This document shows positions 1 to 9,835 of a stretch of 64,000 nucleotides of DNA, in pieces. The translations under genes and the position numbers were made by a program. The notes beneath the pieces are model-generated. The model made no database searches, had not been told where the DNA came from, and saw nothing but the letters and a program-made list of their open reading frames with translations. Origin of the DNA: an uncultured Prevotella sp. (GTDB lineage Bacteria; Bacteroidota; Bacteroidia; Bacteroidales; Bacteroidaceae). The first letter of the stretch is position 1. Every line of letters begins with the position of its first letter. Where the stretch lies: the NCBI GenBank assembly GCA_947164965.1, contig CAMUYR010000001.1:227609-291608 (forward strand), written 5' to 3'.

Positions 1-9
1 TACCTTTGC
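1..9 (+). promoter_or_regulatory. -7 box for the susC-led beta-glucan operon
   Basis: TACCTTTGC fits the Bacteroidota -7 consensus TAnnTTTG. It starts at the first base of the window, so any -33 element lies outside. It predicts a transcript start near base 15 and a leader of about 50 bases before the SusC start codon at 68. Confidence 0.7.
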
Positions 10-67
10 ACCACAATCTTGAAAAAGGTAAAACCTACAAGCAATATTAACAATTAACTAACAAAGT

Positions 68-3000
68 ATGAAAAAAAGCAGGTATCTAATGTTGTTATTG
101 TCGCTGATCTTATCAGTGGCAATGCATGCCCAAGGTATCTTGGGAACTGTGACTGACGAATTTGGAGAACCTATTATTGGTGCCTCTGTCGTCGAAAAAG
201 GTAACACCCAGAACGGAACCATCACAAATATGGATGGTCAGTTCACGTTGAAAGTCAACGCGGGTACATCTATTATTATTAGCTACATTGGCTACGTCAC
301 TCAAGAGGTTAAGGCCAGTGCAAACATGACCGTTGTACTGAAAGAAGACGCACAGATGTTGCAAGACGTTGTTGTCATTGGTTATGGTGTACAGAAAAAG
401 AGTGTTGTAACCGCTTCTATTGCGAAAGTATCAGCTGACGACTTAGAAGGTAAGACCCGTCTGCGTGCAGAGGATGCCCTGAAAGGTATGGCTGCTGGTG
501 TGAACGTTACTTCTGCATCTGGTCAGCCTGGATCAAAGTCAATGATTCGTATTCGTGGTATTGGAACTATCAACAATTCTGAGCCCCTTTATATTGTCGA
601 CGGTATGCCTACTGACCAGAATGGTATGGAAAGTGTAAACCCCAGCGACATCGAAAGTATCGAGGTTCTGAAAGATGCTGCCTCTGGTGCTATTTATGGT
701 GCTCGTGCTGCTAATGGTGTCATTCTCGTTACAACCAAGAAAGGAAAGATGGGTAAGGCAAGCATCAACTATAATTTTAGTTATGGTTGGCAGAGTGCTT
801 GGAAGAAGCGCGATGTAACAGGAGCTACCGATTATGCTATTCTTCAGAACGAACGCGCAGTCCAGACAGGTCAGACTCCTCTCTATCCTGATCCATACAA
901 CCTTGTAGATGCCAATGGTGAAGCTATCAGAGGCTTTGGTACCAATTGGCAGGATTTGCTCTTCAACGACAATGCGCCTATTGTTCAGCATGATGTTTCT
1001 ATCAGCGGTGCCTCTGAGAAAATTAATTATTATCTCTCTTTGGGTTACTTCACTCAGGACGGTATCATTGGTGGTAACTTTGGACAGTCTAACTACGACC
1101 GTCTGACCATCCGTTCGAACAACCAATTCAACCTGTTTGATGACTCTAAGGACCGTAACTTCCTGAACAAACTCGACTTAGGTGCAAACGTTTCTTACAT
1201 GCGTGTACATAATACTGGTATTGAGGCTAACTCTACATGGGGTTCTCCCCTTGGTTCTGCCCTCTATCTGGCCCCCACGCTACCCGTGACACTCAAAGGT
1301 GCTATCGCTAACAATATGATTGACCGCTATTCTGCTTACGATCTTTATCGCGATGCTAACGGCAATCCATATACAATTCCAGGATTTATCGGTTCTTATC
1401 AAGAGCAGAATAACCCCATCGCTATGATGCAGGGTAACCCTTCAAAGAACTGGAGTCATAAGTTTATGCCCAAGTTCTCTATAGACCTGCAACTTTGGGA
1501 CGAACTGAAGTATCACTTCACATATAGTGCAGAGCTTTCTTTCTGGGGCTACGATGCTGCTACTTTGCAGAAATACTATCTCTCAGGCAATAACAATGCT
1601 GACCACACTTCTGCAACTGCTTATAAGGGAAATAACACCACTTGGCAGATTGAAAACACACTGACTTACGACAAAATCTTTGGTAAGCACACCATCGGTG
1701 TTGTTCTCGGACAGTCTGCCTTGAAGTTCAAGGGTGATGAGTTGGGTGGTTCTCACTGGAATCTGGTGAACATCAACAAGCCCTCTATCAACTATACCAC
1801 AGGTGGCGATTTAGAAATCTCTACTGATGCAGATGGAAAAATGACAGGTGCTACCAGTCATGTAGGCGTATGGGGTGGCCCATATACCGAACATCGTCTG
1901 TCGTCACTCTTTGCACGTCTAAGCTACAACTATGACGAACGCTACATGTTCCAGGCAACCATTCGTCGTGATGGTTCAAGCCGCTTCGGATCTAACAACA
2001 AGTATGGTACCTTCCCCTCTTTCTCTGTGGGTTGGAACATTATGAATGAGAAATTCATGGAACAGACTCGAGATTGGCTCACTAATCTGAAGTTCCGTGC
2101 TAGCTGGGGTAAGAATGGTAATGACAACATCGGTGATTTTGCCTATACCACACTGACCGCTATGGGCGGAAGCAGTAACAACTACTTCGGACGCACCGCA
2201 GCTATGATCTATGGTTCGAAGGCCAACCGTCTTGCCAACGAAGACCTGAAATGGGAGGAGAGTGAGCAGACCGACCTCGGTCTTGATTTCGGTTTCTGGA
2301 ATAACAAGCTGACCTTCTCTGTGGACTACTATATCAAGAAGACCAATGGTATGATTATCGAGATGCCAATCCCCAGTTATGTGGGCGAGGCTCGTCCTCT
2401 GGCCAATGTCGGTGATATGGAGAACAGCGGTTGGGAATTTGAACTGGGTTACAAGTGGAACATTGCCGATGCCCACTTCGCCATCAAGGGCAATGCCTCC
2501 TATCTGAAGAACGAACTGAAGAACCTCGGTAACGATACTGGTTTCCTGAACTATGGTATCAGCCAATTCGCCGATGGCGGCACACGTGCCGAAAACGGCC
2601 AGCCCTTCCCATTCTTCTATGGTTACAAAACCAATGGTATCATCCAAAATGCTGCCGAGGCTGCAGAATACAATAGCAAGTATGGCACCAACAAACAGCC
2701 TGGTGATTTCCGCTTTGTGGATATGAATGGTGACAACAAGATTACCTCTGACGACCGCACCAACATCGGTAATGGTGTTCCTACTTGGACCTTCGGTTTG
2801 AACTTCGATGCAGAGTGGAAGGGATTCGATCTAAGTGTTTTCTTCCAGGGTGTCAGCGGTGCTGACGTCTTTGATGCTACTTATCGTCAGGACATTGCAT
2901 CTGGAAACTATCCAACTTGGGTGCTTCAGCGCTGGACAGGTGAGGGAACCTCAAATACCGTTCCTACTCTAGGCAAATCTGAAAACTGGGTTTGCAGTGA

Positions 3001-3253
3001 CATGTACATCCAAGACGGCAGCTACCTGCGTCTGAAGAACATCACATTGGGCTATACTCTGCCACGTAATCTCACCAAGAAGGTTAATGTCAGCCGTCTG
3101 CGTATCTATGCCCGTGCTGAGAATCTCTTTACTTGGACTAAGTACTGGGGCTTCGATCCAGAAATCGGCTCTGGTGCTACCTCTCTCGGTGTCGACTATG
3201 GTGTCTATCCACAGGCACGTACCTACACCATCGGTTTCAATATTTCACTCTAA
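68..3253 (+). CDS. SusC-like TonB-dependent outer membrane transporter
   Basis: A 1061-residue outer membrane beta-barrel that should import oligosaccharides using TonB energy, paired with the SusD-like lipoprotein that follows. Visible parts are a signal peptide (residues 1-21, ending MHAQ), a carboxypeptidase-regulatory-like beta-sandwich (about 23-95, GTVTDEFGEPIIGASV), a TonB-box-like VVVIGYG just after residue 100, a plug domain (about 115-225, with IRIRGIG and LYIVDGMP), and a long barrel ending in an aromatic-rich strand (TIGFNISL). Length is normal for SusC. It is first in an operon with susD, a binding lipoprotein, GH16 and GH5, so a beta-1,3- or mixed-linkage beta-glucan is the likely substrate. 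The substrate is inferred from the neighbours, not from this protein. Confidence 0.95.
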   Translation: MKKSRYLMLLLSLILSVAMHAQGILGTVTDEFGEPIIGASVVEKGNTQNGTITNMDGQFTLKVNAGTSIIISYIGYVTQEVKASANMTVVLKEDAQMLQDVVVIGYGVQKKSVVTASIAKVSADDLEGKTRLRAEDALKGMAAGVNVTSASGQPGSKSMIRIRGIGTINNSEPLYIVDGMPTDQNGMESVNPSDIESIEVLKDAASGAIYGARAANGVILVTTKKGKMGKASINYNFSYGWQSAWKKRDVTGATDYAILQNERAVQTGQTPLYPDPYNLVDANGEAIRGFGTNWQDLLFNDNAPIVQHDVSISGASEKINYYLSLGYFTQDGIIGGNFGQSNYDRLTIRSNNQFNLFDDSKDRNFLNKLDLGANVSYMRVHNTGIEANSTWGSPLGSALYLAPTLPVTLKGAIANNMIDRYSAYDLYRDANGNPYTIPGFIGSYQEQNNPIAMMQGNPSKNWSHKFMPKFSIDLQLWDELKYHFTYSAELSFWGYDAATLQKYYLSGNNNADHTSATAYKGNNTTWQIENTLTYDKIFGKHTIGVVLGQSALKFKGDELGGSHWNLVNINKPSINYTTGGDLEISTDADGKMTGATSHVGVWGGPYTEHRLSSLFARLSYNYDERYMFQATIRRDGSSRFGSNNKYGTFPSFSVGWNIMNEKFMEQTRDWLTNLKFRASWGKNGNDNIGDFAYTTLTAMGGSSNNYFGRTAAMIYGSKANRLANEDLKWEESEQTDLGLDFGFWNNKLTFSVDYYIKKTNGMIIEMPIPSYVGEARPLANVGDMENSGWEFELGYKWNIADAHFAIKGNASYLKNELKNLGNDTGFLNYGISQFADGGTRAENGQPFPFFYGYKTNGIIQNAAEAAEYNSKYGTNKQPGDFRFVDMNGDNKITSDDRTNIGNGVPTWTFGLNFDAEWKGFDLSVFFQGVSGADVFDATYRQDIASGNYPTWVLQRWTGEGTSNTVPTLGKSENWVCSDMYIQDGSYLRLKNITLGYTLPRNLTKKVNVSRLRIYARAENLFTWTKYWGFDPEIGSGATSLGVDYGVYPQARTYTIGFNISL

Positions 3254-3274
3254 TCATATAACAGAATATACAAT

Positions 3275-4813
3275 ATGAACAAACATATTTCTATCATAGC
3301 AGGCTTCTGCGCTGTAACTTTTGCGCTGGCATCCTGCAGCGACAATTTCTTGGAGGTGAAAAATCCGACTGGTGAGCCTCTGGAGGAATACTATACAACT
3401 GAGGAGACGCTTAACGAAGCTCTGACTTCTGCCTATGCTCCTCTTCATTGGCCCGACTGGGACGGCACAGCATATAACGACCTCACTGTTGACGGCGAGA
3501 TTATGGGTGACGACTTCTGGGTAGGTGGCTCTCACGCCCAAGACAACGAACACTGGCACAAGCTCTTCAACTTCGAAGGTAGCCCCAACCAGACTCTGGC
3601 AACCCTGTGGGGCGACTTCTACAGCGGTATTAAGCGTTGTAATGACGCTATCAAATATGCTAGTTGGCCTGGCAATGCCAGCGAAAACTTCCGCAAATCT
3701 ATGGAGATGCAGGCTCGTCTGCTGCGCGTGTACTATTATAATATACTGTGGCACTACTATGGCAACGTGCCTTTCTACCTAGAGAACCTCTCGCTGCCTT
3801 ATACTGCACCACAGCTGAAGGCCGACGAAATTTATGAAAGGCTGCTGCCTGAGTTGGAAGAGATTATCGCCTCTAACGTACTACCCATGCGCTGGGAGGC
3901 TGTTGAGAGCGGTCGTGTGTCACAGGCCTTCGCCTATATGCTCTATGCAGAGATGGTGATGTATCAGAACGATGCGACCCGTTATTCTAAAGCCCTCGAC
4001 TTTATGAAGAAGATTATCGCAGACTCCAACTATTCACTGAATCCGGACTTCTCAGACCTTTGGTCGGAGAATGGCGAATGGTGCTCAGAAAGCATCTTTG
4101 AGATCAATTACAACGACGATCAGGCTCAACGCGACTGGGGTGGTGCTGCTATCAATGCTGGTGGAACTGTATTCCCCACGCTTTGCTCTCCTAACGGCTG
4201 GGGCGGCGGTGAAGGCTGGGACAGCGGTAACGACGGTTGGGGATTCTTGCCATGCAAGGTTGAGACCTACAACATGTATGCAGAGGGTGACCTGCGTCGC
4301 GATGTTACTATCTGGGACGTACGTGGCTACACCTATACTGAACGTTATCAGGACACCCACCTCTGGCATGGCAAGTATCGTCCACAGTCTGCCAACAACA
4401 AGGATTGTCCTACATCAAAGAACCTGAACTACAACAACAACAAGCGCATCTACCGTTATGCTGAGACTCTGCTCAACGCCGCTGAGTTGCTGCTGCAGAC
4501 TGGTGGTAGTGCTGCTGAAGCTGCTGGCTATGTCAATGAAGTACGTGCCCGTGCTGGTTTGGCCGCTATTAATGGCTGCACCATCGATGACATTTTCACC
4601 GAGCGTCACCTTGAATTCTGTGGCGAGGGTAAGCGTTATTTCGATCTCGTTCGTGCAGAGGGTATCTCTGGTGCCACTCAGAAGGCTTCTACAGTCCTTG
4701 TTCCTGACACTTACGGCTATCGCACCAACTCTTGGACTCCTAAAAAGAAGCACATTCCTCTTGCACAGTCTGAGCTTGATGCGGACCCAACTCTTGTGCC
4801 GAACGATTATTAA
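3275..4813 (+). CDS. SusD/RagB-like glycan-binding lipoprotein
   Basis: A 512-residue surface lipoprotein that caps the SusC barrel and binds oligosaccharide. The signal peptide ends in a lipobox (FALASCSDN). A SusD-type helical repeat fold is indicated by KRCNDAI, ARLLRVYYYNILWHYYGNVP and the C-terminal RYAETLLNAAELLL, EVRARAGL and ERHLEFCGEGKRYFDLVR. Many Trp residues (for example the NGWGGGEGWDSGNDGWGF stretch around residue 310) would suit stacking on a glucan chain. It lies 21 bp after susC on the same strand and is probably cotranscribed. Confidence 0.94.
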   Translation: MNKHISIIAGFCAVTFALASCSDNFLEVKNPTGEPLEEYYTTEETLNEALTSAYAPLHWPDWDGTAYNDLTVDGEIMGDDFWVGGSHAQDNEHWHKLFNFEGSPNQTLATLWGDFYSGIKRCNDAIKYASWPGNASENFRKSMEMQARLLRVYYYNILWHYYGNVPFYLENLSLPYTAPQLKADEIYERLLPELEEIIASNVLPMRWEAVESGRVSQAFAYMLYAEMVMYQNDATRYSKALDFMKKIIADSNYSLNPDFSDLWSENGEWCSESIFEINYNDDQAQRDWGGAAINAGGTVFPTLCSPNGWGGGEGWDSGNDGWGFLPCKVETYNMYAEGDLRRDVTIWDVRGYTYTERYQDTHLWHGKYRPQSANNKDCPTSKNLNYNNNKRIYRYAETLLNAAELLLQTGGSAAEAAGYVNEVRARAGLAAINGCTIDDIFTERHLEFCGEGKRYFDLVRAEGISGATQKASTVLVPDTYGYRTNSWTPKKKHIPLAQSELDADPTLVPNDY

Positions 4814-4852
4814 TAGACTACGTTTTTATCGAATTTAATGAAATAATAAATT

Positions 4853-7336
4853 ATGAATAAGATATTCAAATATTCAATAGGAGTTCTGTTCGCTGGGTTG
4901 GCAATGACAGCTTGTTCTCCCGATGAGTTCTCTGGAGCTGATCCGAACGGACTTCCCACAATCAGTGGTGTTGATTTTCAGTTGAACGTTGACCAGGAAA
5001 CCAACCAGATGGTAGCCACTTTCCCTTCTACACCTGGAGTCTACCCCATTTGGATTCTCAATGGCACCCAGTATTCTACATTGCCCGAAGTTGGTTACAA
5101 CAATCCTGAGGCTGGTACCTACAGTGTTGAACTGAAATTGGGTAACCGTAATGGTATCTCTCAAGCTGGTCTTAAGAAGGAGTTTACCTTCAACGAGACA
5201 AAGGTTGACTACAGTGCCGATTTCCGTCGTCTTTGCGGCAAGGAGTGGCGTATCGCTAATAAGGAAGTGGCTCACATGGGTTGTGGCCCTGCAGGTACTG
5301 CCGGAACTGAGTGGTGGGCAGCTCAGCCCAACGACAAAAAGGACTTCGGCGTATATGATGACCGTATCACTTTCAGCAATGACACTCGCAAGGGCGGCAC
5401 CTATAATTACAATGCTGGTGCAGATGGCATGACCTATGTAAACTGGGGTACATCATTCAATCCTACAGGCGCAGAACCAGACCTTGACGTAGCTCTTGGT
5501 AACCAAACATCTACATGGAGTTTCGAGGTGTACGACTGGCAGGATGCTGACGGTAATGTTACCAAGCAGACCTACATCCAACTGGGCGCCAACACACTGT
5601 TCCCCTATATCTCTAGCGATGCTCAGTACGAGAATCCTCGTTTCCGCATCGAGTCACTGACTGCTACTAAGATGGTGCTGCTCTATGAGACTCCTGAGCG
5701 CAGCATTGCTTGGCGCTTCATCCTGACCAGTGCTGCCGACGAGCGTCTGGTAGAAGAACAAGGCTTCGATGCCAACAGCGACTTCAACCTCTGGAAGGGC
5801 ATCACGCCATCGGCTACGTTCCACTTCCAACCTGGCTGGGGTGACGTGCGTACCAGCGAGATGGAGGCTACCTATAATGACAAGGGCAACGACTATACCG
5901 TCACTGTTCCCGATGCCGCTTTTGACCGCTGGCAGGCTCAGATGCATCTGCATACCGACCTGAGCATCTCAGCCTCAAATCACTACGACTTCTCTTGCAT
6001 TTTCGTAGCCGACCAGGACATCGACGGCGTAACAATTAAACTAACCAATGAAACCGATGCCGATGCTATCATCGATGTAGACAACGTAAGTCTGAAGGCC
6101 GGTAAGGAATATGTGTTCTGGAAGAGCGACGTTGAGGGTAAGGATCTCTCGCCCGTGAAGTTGGTATTCGACTTCGGTCATGCGACAGGTGCTACCAACA
6201 TCAACATCAGCAACATTGTATTGAAGGATCATGCTAACGACGACGGCACAAAGATTCCTGAGGAAGGACCTTCAGATGACACTCCAAAGGTTAGTTGGGT
6301 AGCTGTTGACTCTCCTGAGAATCTGGGGGCAGGCTTTAACACCAAGGGCGAAATGGGCTTCTGGTGGGCTGATGCTGGCTGGGGACAGGTAGGAGATCCT
6401 GGTTTCTCTTATGCAAATGGCGTATATACTGTTACTGCAGTAGAGAATGGTGGCTCTGAATGGCAGGCTCAGTGCAATATTACTGGTGTTCCTCTAAAGA
6501 TTGAGAAAGGTCAGGGATATGATGTAAGCGTTAAGATTAAGGCTAATATGGATCTTGGTCGTGTTACTGTAAAGGTTAACAAAGATCCCGACGTCACCAA
6601 CGATCCCAACACGCTATGCTACAAGGGCGACTTCTCTCTTAAGGATGGTGAGAATGTGCTGACATTCATTAACGTCGTAGCTAAGAATGGTGAAGAGGAG
6701 ATTGAGTTCGATCAGGGCAAGATTATCTTTGACTTTGGTGGTGCACCTGCAGGATTCGTTGCAGAAATCAGTGACATCATTATCCAGAAGCATCAGGTTG
6801 ATAACAACGATCCTTCACTTGTAGACTGGTGTGCATACGATTCAGCCGACAACCTTGGTGCTGGCTTCAATACCGTAGGCACGATGGGCTTCTGGTGGGC
6901 TGATGCTGGCTGGGGACAGGTAGGAGACCCAGGTTTCTCTTATGCAGACGGTGTCTATACTATCACTGCTGTTGAGAATGGTGGCTCAGAGTGGCAGGCT
7001 CAATGCAGCATCACAGGTGTTCCCCTGAAGATTGAGAAGGGTCAGATGTACGATGTCTCTGTCGACATCGAAGCCAATATGGATCTGCCACGCGTAACTG
7101 TCAAGGTGAATAAGGATCCCGATATCACCAACGATCCCAACACGCTGTGCTATAAGGGTGATTTCTCTCTGAATGACGGTTCTAATAAACTCCAGTTCGC
7201 TGGTGTTATTGCCAAGAATGGCGATGAGGAAATTGAATTCGACCAGGGCAAGATTATCTTTGACTTTGGTGGCGCACCTGCAGGATTTGTTGCTAAAATC
7301 AGCAAGATTATCGTTCAGAAACATAAGGTAAAATAA
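4853..7336 (+). CDS. Surface glycan-binding lipoprotein with duplicated C-terminal domains
   Basis: An 827-residue lipoprotein (lipobox AMTACSPD) in the position usually held by SusE/SusF-like surface glycan-binding proteins. After an N-terminal region come three related beta-sandwich-like modules. The first (about residues 315-465) is divergent. The second (480-656) and third (657-827) are near copies that share motifs such as MGFWWADAGWGQVGDPGFSY, GSEWQAQC and GKIIFDFGGAPAGFV. The Trp-rich WWADAGW and WQAQ motifs suggest carbohydrate-binding modules, perhaps CBM4-like. I see no catalytic motif. It sits between susD and the GH16 gene with short gaps and probably holds glucan at the cell surface. 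The exact family is not recognised. Confidence 0.8.
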   Translation: MNKIFKYSIGVLFAGLAMTACSPDEFSGADPNGLPTISGVDFQLNVDQETNQMVATFPSTPGVYPIWILNGTQYSTLPEVGYNNPEAGTYSVELKLGNRNGISQAGLKKEFTFNETKVDYSADFRRLCGKEWRIANKEVAHMGCGPAGTAGTEWWAAQPNDKKDFGVYDDRITFSNDTRKGGTYNYNAGADGMTYVNWGTSFNPTGAEPDLDVALGNQTSTWSFEVYDWQDADGNVTKQTYIQLGANTLFPYISSDAQYENPRFRIESLTATKMVLLYETPERSIAWRFILTSAADERLVEEQGFDANSDFNLWKGITPSATFHFQPGWGDVRTSEMEATYNDKGNDYTVTVPDAAFDRWQAQMHLHTDLSISASNHYDFSCIFVADQDIDGVTIKLTNETDADAIIDVDNVSLKAGKEYVFWKSDVEGKDLSPVKLVFDFGHATGATNINISNIVLKDHANDDGTKIPEEGPSDDTPKVSWVAVDSPENLGAGFNTKGEMGFWWADAGWGQVGDPGFSYANGVYTVTAVENGGSEWQAQCNITGVPLKIEKGQGYDVSVKIKANMDLGRVTVKVNKDPDVTNDPNTLCYKGDFSLKDGENVLTFINVVAKNGEEEIEFDQGKIIFDFGGAPAGFVAEISDIIIQKHQVDNNDPSLVDWCAYDSADNLGAGFNTVGTMGFWWADAGWGQVGDPGFSYADGVYTITAVENGGSEWQAQCSITGVPLKIEKGQMYDVSVDIEANMDLPRVTVKVNKDPDITNDPNTLCYKGDFSLNDGSNKLQFAGVIAKNGDEEIEFDQGKIIFDFGGAPAGFVAKISKIIVQKHKVK
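6290..7336 (+). repeat. In-frame tandem duplication of about 531 bp inside the binding-protein gene
   Basis: Codons from 6290 and from 6821 begin two copies with a 531-bp (177-codon) period. Long identical DNA stretches remain, for example around 6351-6400 and 6882-6931 (both encode MGFWWADAGW). This points to a recent duplication or to gene conversion. Confidence 0.9.
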
Positions 7337-7347
7337 TTGAATAATTA

Positions 7348-8472
7348 ATGAAACGTTACATGTTTAACACTCTATTGCTCTCTCTTGCCGTAGCCCTTTG
7401 GGGTTGCGGTGGGGGCGACAGCAACGACACCCAGCCTCCTGCAGCCACTATTACTGTCTCGCAGAACAGTATCAGCGTCCCTGCCAGTGGTAATACCTAT
7501 ACGATTACGGTAACCACGACAGGTAAGGAATGGGGTGCTTATTCAGACAAGGATTTTATCACATTAGACACAAAGAATACGGCTGCCCAGTCGGGCACGC
7601 TGACGGTTACGGTTCCTGCTAATCCATACACAGAGGCCCGCACAGGTTCTGTTATCGTTATGTCAGGAGCTGCACGCACGACCATTAGTGTAACACAAGC
7701 AGCAGCCAGCCAAGCCACATACGACGCTCCTGAAGGTTACAAACTTGTATGGCACGATGAGTTTGACAATGGTTCCCAATTGAACAGCAATGACTGGGAA
7801 TGGGAAACCTGGGAGAAAGGTAATGTGAATAACGAACAGCAATATTATCGTCCTGGTAGCCAGACCATTGATGGACACCATACCACAGAAATCAAAAACG
7901 GTAACCTTTACATCAATTGTTTCAAGGCAACCGACGGTAAGATTTATTCTGGTCGCGTGAATGCCAAGAACGGTGGTAAGGGCTGGCAGTATGGCTACTT
8001 TGAAGCTCGCATGCTATTGCCTAAGGGCAAGGGCACGTGGCCTGCCTATTGGATGATGCCTATCACTGTAGATTGGACTAACGAAGGTTGGCCTAAGTGT
8101 GGTGAGATTGATATTATGGAAGAGGTCGGTTGTGTGCCTAACGAAGTGTCATCGTCACTCCATTCCGAAGGCCATAACCACACGAATGGTACTCAGGTTA
8201 CCAAGGCACGTAACATCGGTACAGCAGAGTCTGAATACCATGTATATGCTCTGGAATGGACGGCTGACTATATCAAGACCTATGTCGATGGAGTAGAGCT
8301 GTTGTCTTACAAGAGCGACCATACGGTGCGCAATTATCCCTACGACAAGCCCTTCCATCTGATTTTCAATCTTGCATGGGGTGGCTCATGGGGTGGTATG
8401 TATGGCACCGACGAGTCTGCTCTTCCTGTTACTATGAAGGTTGATTACATCCGTGTTTTCCAAAAGAAGTAA
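7348..8472 (+). CDS. GH16 endo-beta-1,3(4)-glucanase (laminarinase/lichenase type) with BACON domain
   Basis: A 374-residue secreted lipoprotein (LWGCGGGDS). A BACON-like beta-sandwich covers about residues 33-120 (ITVSQNSISVPASGN, ending RTTISVTQAA). A GH16 catalytic domain follows (about 125-374), opening with YKLVWHDEFDNG. The diagnostic GEIDIMEEVG gives the nucleophile and acid/base glutamates around the central Asp. Typical GH16 motifs also include YFEARMLLPKGKGTWPAYWMM and HVYALEWTADYIKTYVDG. It should hydrolyse internal beta-1,3 or mixed beta-1,3/1,4 linkages. It lies 11 bp after the binding-protein gene in the same operon, and a terminator-like hairpin follows. Choosing laminarin over cereal beta-glucan needs biochemistry. 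Confidence 0.92.
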   Translation: MKRYMFNTLLLSLAVALWGCGGGDSNDTQPPAATITVSQNSISVPASGNTYTITVTTTGKEWGAYSDKDFITLDTKNTAAQSGTLTVTVPANPYTEARTGSVIVMSGAARTTISVTQAAASQATYDAPEGYKLVWHDEFDNGSQLNSNDWEWETWEKGNVNNEQQYYRPGSQTIDGHHTTEIKNGNLYINCFKATDGKIYSGRVNAKNGGKGWQYGYFEARMLLPKGKGTWPAYWMMPITVDWTNEGWPKCGEIDIMEEVGCVPNEVSSSLHSEGHNHTNGTQVTKARNIGTAESEYHVYALEWTADYIKTYVDGVELLSYKSDHTVRNYPYDKPFHLIFNLAWGGSWGGMYGTDESALPVTMKVDYIRVFQKK

Positions 8473-8489
8473 TTGATTCCTATTTGGCA

Positions 8490-8523
8490 CAGGGGCACAC
8501 GATGGCTGCGCCCCTGCGTTTTT
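8490..8523 (+). terminator. Terminator-like hairpin between the GH16 and GH5 genes
   Basis: CAGGGGC (8490-8496) pairs with GCCCCTG (8510-8516) across a 13-base loop, followed by CGTTTTTC. No -7 TTTG box is visible before the GH5 start at 8545, so GH5 probably depends on read-through. Confidence 0.7.
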
Positions 8524-8544
8524 CTTTCTTTTTATTACAGCATT

Positions 8545-9786
8545 ATGAGAAAATTATTATTCATTTTCTCGGCGGCCCTATTGCTTGCTTGTTGCACCAG
8601 GCAGCCGACATCACAGCCTTCAGGTTTCGTAACAATCCAAGGTCACGACCTTATTCGGCCCAACGGCGAGAAACTCTTTATCCAGGGTACCAACCTTGGC
8701 AATTGGCTCAACCCCGAGGGATATATGTTCGGCTTTGGCCGCACCAACTCAGCATGGATGATCGACCTACTCTTCAAGGAGGCTGTAGGTCCTGACTTCA
8801 CTGCAGAGTTCTGGCAGCAATTCAAGGATAACTATGTTACAAAGGCTGATATCGACTTCATTGCCCAGCAGGGAGCCAACACCATTCGCCTGCCATTCAA
8901 CTACAAGCTTTTCACCGATGAGGACTATATGGGACAGACCGGTCAGAAAGACGGGTATCTGCGTATCGACTCCGTTATCAGCTGGTGTAAGGCCAACAAC
9001 CTCTATCTTATTCTTGATATGCACGACTGCCCGAGCGGACAGACGGGCGACAATATCGACGACGGGCACGGCTACCCTTGGCTCTTCGAGAGCGAAAGCT
9101 CACAACAGCTCTTCTGCAATATCTGGCGTGAAATTGCTAGTCGTTATAAGAATGAGACAACAATTCTTGGTTATGAGCTAATGAATGAGCCGATAGCCCA
9201 CTATTTTGAGAATCGCGACTCACTGTACCAGCTCCTGCAGCCCCTTTACAAGCGCTGCGTGACATCTATCCGTGAGGTAGACCAGAATCATATCATCCTG
9301 CTAGGTGGAGCACATTGGAACAGTTTCTTCTGGATGCTCAATGATGGCGCCTACGACGATAAGCTGATGTACACCTGTCATCGCTACGGAGGTCCTGCAA
9401 CGAAAGAAGCTATCGCCCACTATATCAATTTCCGCGATTCCATCAATCGTCCCATGTATATGGGCGAGTTCGGCCACAATACAGATGAATGGCAGAGCGA
9501 CTTTGTAAAAGTTCTGAAAGAAGTCAATATCGGTTACACCTTCTGGCCATATAAGAAGGTAGACAACTCTTGCATGATGGGCATCACCCGCCCTGAAGGC
9601 TGGGACAGCATCGTAGTGAAATACTCCGAGACCTCGCGTAACACCTATCAAGAGTGGCGCGAAGCACGACCGGACCAAGCCACATTCCGCCGTCTTCTCA
9701 AACAGTTTGCCACGAATTGTCGCATAGAAAACTGTACCCCTCAAAAAAAATATATACAATCTATGGGATTAAAGGAAAATTATTAG
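8545..9786 (+). CDS. GH5 family glycoside hydrolase lipoprotein
   Basis: About 413 residues. The start at 8545 was chosen because it gives a signal peptide with lipobox (LLLACCTR); the in-frame upstream ATG at 8473 would place the terminator hairpin inside the gene. GH5 features are GTNLGNWLNPEGYM, TIRLPFNYKLF, LYLILDMHDCPSGQ, the acid/base ELMNEP and the nucleophile region MYMGEFGHN, then YTFWPYKK. These fit a beta-glucosidase, exo-beta-1,3-glucanase or endoglucanase acting on beta-glucan fragments released by the GH16 enzyme. It closes the SusCD locus. The GH5 subfamily cannot be assigned by eye. Confidence 0.88.
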   Translation: MRKLLFIFSAALLLACCTRQPTSQPSGFVTIQGHDLIRPNGEKLFIQGTNLGNWLNPEGYMFGFGRTNSAWMIDLLFKEAVGPDFTAEFWQQFKDNYVTKADIDFIAQQGANTIRLPFNYKLFTDEDYMGQTGQKDGYLRIDSVISWCKANNLYLILDMHDCPSGQTGDNIDDGHGYPWLFESESSQQLFCNIWREIASRYKNETTILGYELMNEPIAHYFENRDSLYQLLQPLYKRCVTSIREVDQNHIILLGGAHWNSFFWMLNDGAYDDKLMYTCHRYGGPATKEAIAHYINFRDSINRPMYMGEFGHNTDEWQSDFVKVLKEVNIGYTFWPYKKVDNSCMMGITRPEGWDSIVVKYSETSRNTYQEWREARPDQATFRRLLKQFATNCRIENCTPQKKYIQSMGLKENY

Positions 9787-9795
9787 TACCTTTGC
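9787..9795 (+). promoter_or_regulatory. -7 box for luxS
   Basis: TACCTTTGC lies 41 bases before the luxS start. The TTTG -33 element is weak here. It overlaps the stop region of the GH5 gene. Confidence 0.6.
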
Positions 9796-9835
9796 TTCCG
9801 CAAAGCAAATATGGTATTAATAAGAATATTAAAGA

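Noticed and set aside
1976..2647. A 223-codon open frame on the minus strand
   Set aside because: Opposite the SusC barrel; no start context, promoter or motif.
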